From the NCBI GenBank assembly GCA_945910925.1, contig CAMDZX010000033.1:1-14874 (forward strand): a DNA stretch of 14,874 nt, read 5' to 3'. A program made the position numbers and the translations under genes. This stretch comes from an uncultured bacterium. Its GTDB lineage: Bacteria > Cyanobacteriota > Vampirovibrionia > Gastranaerophilales > Gastranaerophilaceae. Every line of letters begins with the position of its first letter. Position 1 is the stretch's first letter. The notes below the pieces were generated by a model. It was not told the origin of the DNA and searched no databases. It saw only the letters and a program-made list of their open reading frames with translations. Shown here piece by piece: positions 12,912 to 14,874 of this stretch.

Positions 12912-14435
12912 TTACACAACCTCAAAGTTTTTCAATATTTCTTTTTCTTCTTCCGATAACAACGACGTATCAATCAATTTTTGTTCAAAACACATTTTTG
13001 CAAACGAAATAATTTCACCGTTTTGTAAATGACATGTGTTTTCAAGCCTTATCCCAAACTCTTTTTCGTTATATAATCCCGGTTCTATCGTGAAACACAT
13101 GTTTTCTTTTATCGTTGTTTTGGCAATTTCATTTTTGCTCAGATTAGGCGGAGCTTCATGGACACATATTCCCACCCCGTGTCCCAGTCCATGTGAGAAT
13201 GAGAATTCGGATATAGGATTCTCGTCAAATATGCAATGCGCAAGTTTATCAATCTCAAATCCTGTTGTTTTAGGTGTAATTTGATAATTATAACAGTTTA
13301 AAAACACCTTCAAAACCGTTGTATAAACTTGTTTTTGCAATTTAGACGGTTCTCCTTTGACAAAAACTCTTGTAATATCTGTTGCCAAACCGCCGTCATA
13401 GTAAGCTCCGCAGTCAATTAAAACCAAATCTCCGTCTTTTAAGATTTTCTGTTTATCTGACTTGTTGTAATGTGCAAGTGCGGAATTTTCGTTAATCGCA
13501 ACAATCGATTGAAAACTCAAAGATTTTGCACCATATTTTTTAAAATTCTTTTCTAATTCTTGTGCAATATCGTATTCGGAAAGGTTATCGGTTTGATAAA
13601 TCCAATCTCTTGTAGCACGTAAAGCCTTGTCCGTCATATCAAAACAGTATTCCATATGTTTAATTTCCTGATTTGTTTTGATAGATTTCATTAAACGAAC
13701 GGGTGATTTTATCGGAACGGGATTCTTTATCAAGGAATAATCTTTTGCGTTGGTTGAAGATTTATCAACCCTCAACTGGGCATCTATTTGCTTGATGGAA
13801 TCTTCAAACTCACTCAGCGGTTTTGTATTCTCTCCTTTGTAATCCGTGAATAATACAACATCACCGTTTGTTATTAATAGTTTCCCGTCAACTTTTGTTG
13901 AATAATCGAACGAAAAACTTCTGATGTTGCACAGATAAGAGATTTCTTCTGATTTTGTAATAAGAATATTATCTCCGATATCTTTTAATTTATCCGTGAA
14001 CGGTGCTGTTTCAAATTCTCCGGCACGACATTTTTCATCTGTTGTACAAGGTTTAATGCTGACATTTATAACCTTTAACAAAGCCTGTAAATACTCGTAT
14101 CTTGCCTGTGATATTTTTGATAAATCAATTCCCAGAGTCGAATTCGGTTTTATGCTTGCACAAATTTCATCGTCTTTTTTTTGTCCGAGTTGAAGTTTTA
14201 TAACCTCAACTTTTGACAAATCGACTTCTTTATCTGCTTGTATATGGAATCTTGAATCCACAAACAGTTTGATTTTTCCGTCAGGACAGATGAGAGCATC
14301 ACCGACATCTCCCGTAAATCCTGTTAACTTATGTACGGAATTTTCTTCAAGCGGAACATATTCCAACAAGTACTTATTAGTGGAGTTGACCAGTAAATAG
14401 TCAACTCCTAATTTTTTTAAATCATAATTTTGCAT
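12912..14435 (-). CDS. Xaa-Pro aminopeptidase (M24B metallopeptidase)
   Basis: This 507-residue cytosolic enzyme should remove the N-terminal residue from peptides whose second residue is Pro. Two creatinase-like N-terminal domains precede the pita-bread catalytic domain (from about 250), the three-domain APP layout, somewhat short at the C terminus. HKLTGFTG (35-42) is typical of the first domain. The five metal ligands are present: Asp341 (LIDCGA), Asp353 (TDITR), His419 (HGLGHG), Glu451 (TIEPG) and Glu465 (RLEN), with accessory His322, His415 and His426. Two metal ions, usually Mn, are expected. The ATG overlaps the parvulin stop by one base (TAATG) without a Shine-Dalgarno sequence, so translation is coupled to it. 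Confidence 0.95.
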   Translation of the reverse strand: MQNYDLKKLGVDYLLVNSTNKYLLEYVPLEENSVHKLTGFTGDVGDALICPDGKIKLFVDSRFHIQADKEVDLSKVEVIKLQLGQKKDDEICASIKPNSTLGIDLSKISQARYEYLQALLKVINVSIKPCTTDEKCRAGEFETAPFTDKLKDIGDNILITKSEEISYLCNIRSFSFDYSTKVDGKLLITNGDVVLFTDYKGENTKPLSEFEDSIKQIDAQLRVDKSSTNAKDYSLIKNPVPIKSPVRLMKSIKTNQEIKHMEYCFDMTDKALRATRDWIYQTDNLSEYDIAQELEKNFKKYGAKSLSFQSIVAINENSALAHYNKSDKQKILKDGDLVLIDCGAYYDGGLATDITRVFVKGEPSKLQKQVYTTVLKVFLNCYNYQITPKTTGFEIDKLAHCIFDENPISEFSFSHGLGHGVGICVHEAPPNLSKNEIAKTTIKENMCFTIEPGLYNEKEFGIRLENTCHLQNGEIISFAKMCFEQKLIDTSLLSEEEKEILKNFEVV

Positions 14436-14713
14436 TAGTCTTTAATATCTGTTAATTTTATCAAATGCCATCCGAATTGTGTTTCAACAGGTGCGGATAC
14501 TTCGCCTTTTTTAAGTGCAAAAGCAGCTTCTTCAAAAGGTTTAACCATCATGCCTTTCCCAAAGTAGTTCAAGTCCCCGCCATCACGTTTTGATGGACAT
14601 AAAGAGTGTTCTTGTGCAAGTTCTGCAAAATCTGCACCGTTTTGAATTTCTTCATAAAGTTTTTGTGCTTCTTCTTCTGTTTTAACCAAAATATGGCTTG
14701 CTCTAATTCTCAT
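14435..14713 (-). CDS. ppiC: Single-domain parvulin peptidyl-prolyl cis-trans isomerase (PpiC type)
   Basis: This 92-residue protein is one parvulin domain without signal peptide, the same size and layout as E. coli Par10/PpiC, so it should work in the cytoplasm, isomerising X-Pro peptide bonds. The fold is recognisable from RASHILVKTEEEA (4-16), DFAELAQEHSLCPSKRDGGDLNYFGKG (split over 28-54), MVKPFEEAAFAL (56-67) and ETQFGWHLIKL (77-87). Active-site residues His7, Cys39, Met56/Phe60 and His83 are present. GGAG lies 9 nt before the ATG. It is the first gene of an operon with the Xaa-Pro aminopeptidase and the RNA methyltransferase. The proline theme shared with its overlapping neighbour suggests they act on the same peptides. 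Confidence 0.93.
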   Translation of the reverse strand: MRIRASHILVKTEEEAQKLYEEIQNGADFAELAQEHSLCPSKRDGGDLNYFGKGMMVKPFEEAAFALKKGEVSAPVETQFGWHLIKLTDIKD

Positions 14714-14745
14714 AATACGTTACTCCAAATAATGTGTACCAAATA

Positions 14746-14754
14746 ATTATAGCA
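14746..14754 (-). promoter_or_regulatory. Extended -10 promoter of the ppiC operon
   Basis: On the minus strand TGC plus TATAAT (14754-14746) forms a perfect extended -10, 32 nt before the ppiC ATG. The -35 region is weak. A start near 14739 would give a leader of about 25 nt containing the GGAG ribosome-binding site. Confidence 0.65.
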
Positions 14755-14780
14755 TACACTATGAATTAGAGAAAATATTA

Positions 14781-14837
14781 GGGTAAATAAAGGCGAGGGC
14801 TCAAACAAATTTCTCCCCACGGAGATGGGAATTACCC
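14781..14837. repeat. Nested inverted repeats in right-edge intergenic DNA
   Basis: GGGTAA (14781-14786) pairs with TTACCC (14832-14837), and inside it TCTCC (14812-14816) pairs with GGAGA (14821-14825) across a 4-nt loop CCAC. The segment is more G+C-rich than its surroundings and contains no ORF. It could be an interspersed repeat or a structured RNA. The last bases of the window (CATGTCATGCTGAACTT near 14854) look like the start of a common extragenic repeat, cut by the edge. Confidence 0.4.
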
Positions 14838-14874
14838 AATAAACACAACTATTCATGTCATGCTGAACTTTACA

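Noticed and set aside
1..14874. Mobile element, prophage or defence island
   Set aside because: No transposase, integrase, phage structural gene, restriction or toxin-antitoxin signature was seen; most genes are housekeeping or metabolic.
14714..14874. tRNA or other standard RNA gene in the right-edge gap
   Set aside because: No cloverleaf, T-loop GTTC motif or CCA end could be found; only short nested inverted repeats are present.

Overview
The window is AT-rich, densely packed bacterial DNA with Shine-Dalgarno-type starts. Protein style, the single-domain LuxR regulator and the many lineage-restricted short proteins suggest a gut anaerobe, most likely of the Gastranaerophilales/Vampirovibrionia (Melainabacteria) type. 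That placement is inference from resemblance only. I see no rRNA, tRNA, CRISPR array or insertion sequence. No gene-free stretch exceeds 300 bases.

Layout. (1) 1-1428: the tail of an outside gene, a perfect bidirectional terminator, then a leftward group running LuxR-type HTH regulator, rnpA, and a 198-residue protein of unknown function. rnpA is translationally linked to the unknown gene by a TAATG overlap. (2) 1586-3094: a divergently transcribed alanine/glycine:cation symporter with its own extended -10 promoter. (3) 3149-6283: a rightward operon of nanE, a small acidic protein, a ROK-family sugar kinase, a 71-residue protein, a UbiA-family membrane prenyltransferase and a 55-residue protein. 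nanE plus a ROK kinase suggests conversion of N-acetylmannosamine through its 6-phosphate to N-acetylglucosamine 6-phosphate. (4) 6280-7779: a leftward 499-residue protein that appears to join a divergent protein-kinase-like fold to helical repeats. (5) 7917-10350: nadB and nadC, two of the three de novo quinolinate/NAD enzymes; nadA is not here. (6) 10347-12115: two leftward orphan genes (413 and 112 residues) that share a short motif, separated by a 20-bp perfect inverted repeat. (7) 12168-14713: a tight leftward operon of a PpiC-type parvulin, an Xaa-Pro aminopeptidase and a SpoU-family RNA 2'-O-methyltransferase, followed to the right edge by intergenic DNA with nested inverted repeats.

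Most worth a second look are the kinase-like/helical-repeat protein, the orphan pair with a palindrome over one start codon and a long hairpin between the genes, promoters whose -10 box lies only 6 nt before the ATG of rnpA and nanE (leaderless transcripts), and two convergent gene pairs whose stop codons interlock in the same TTAA.
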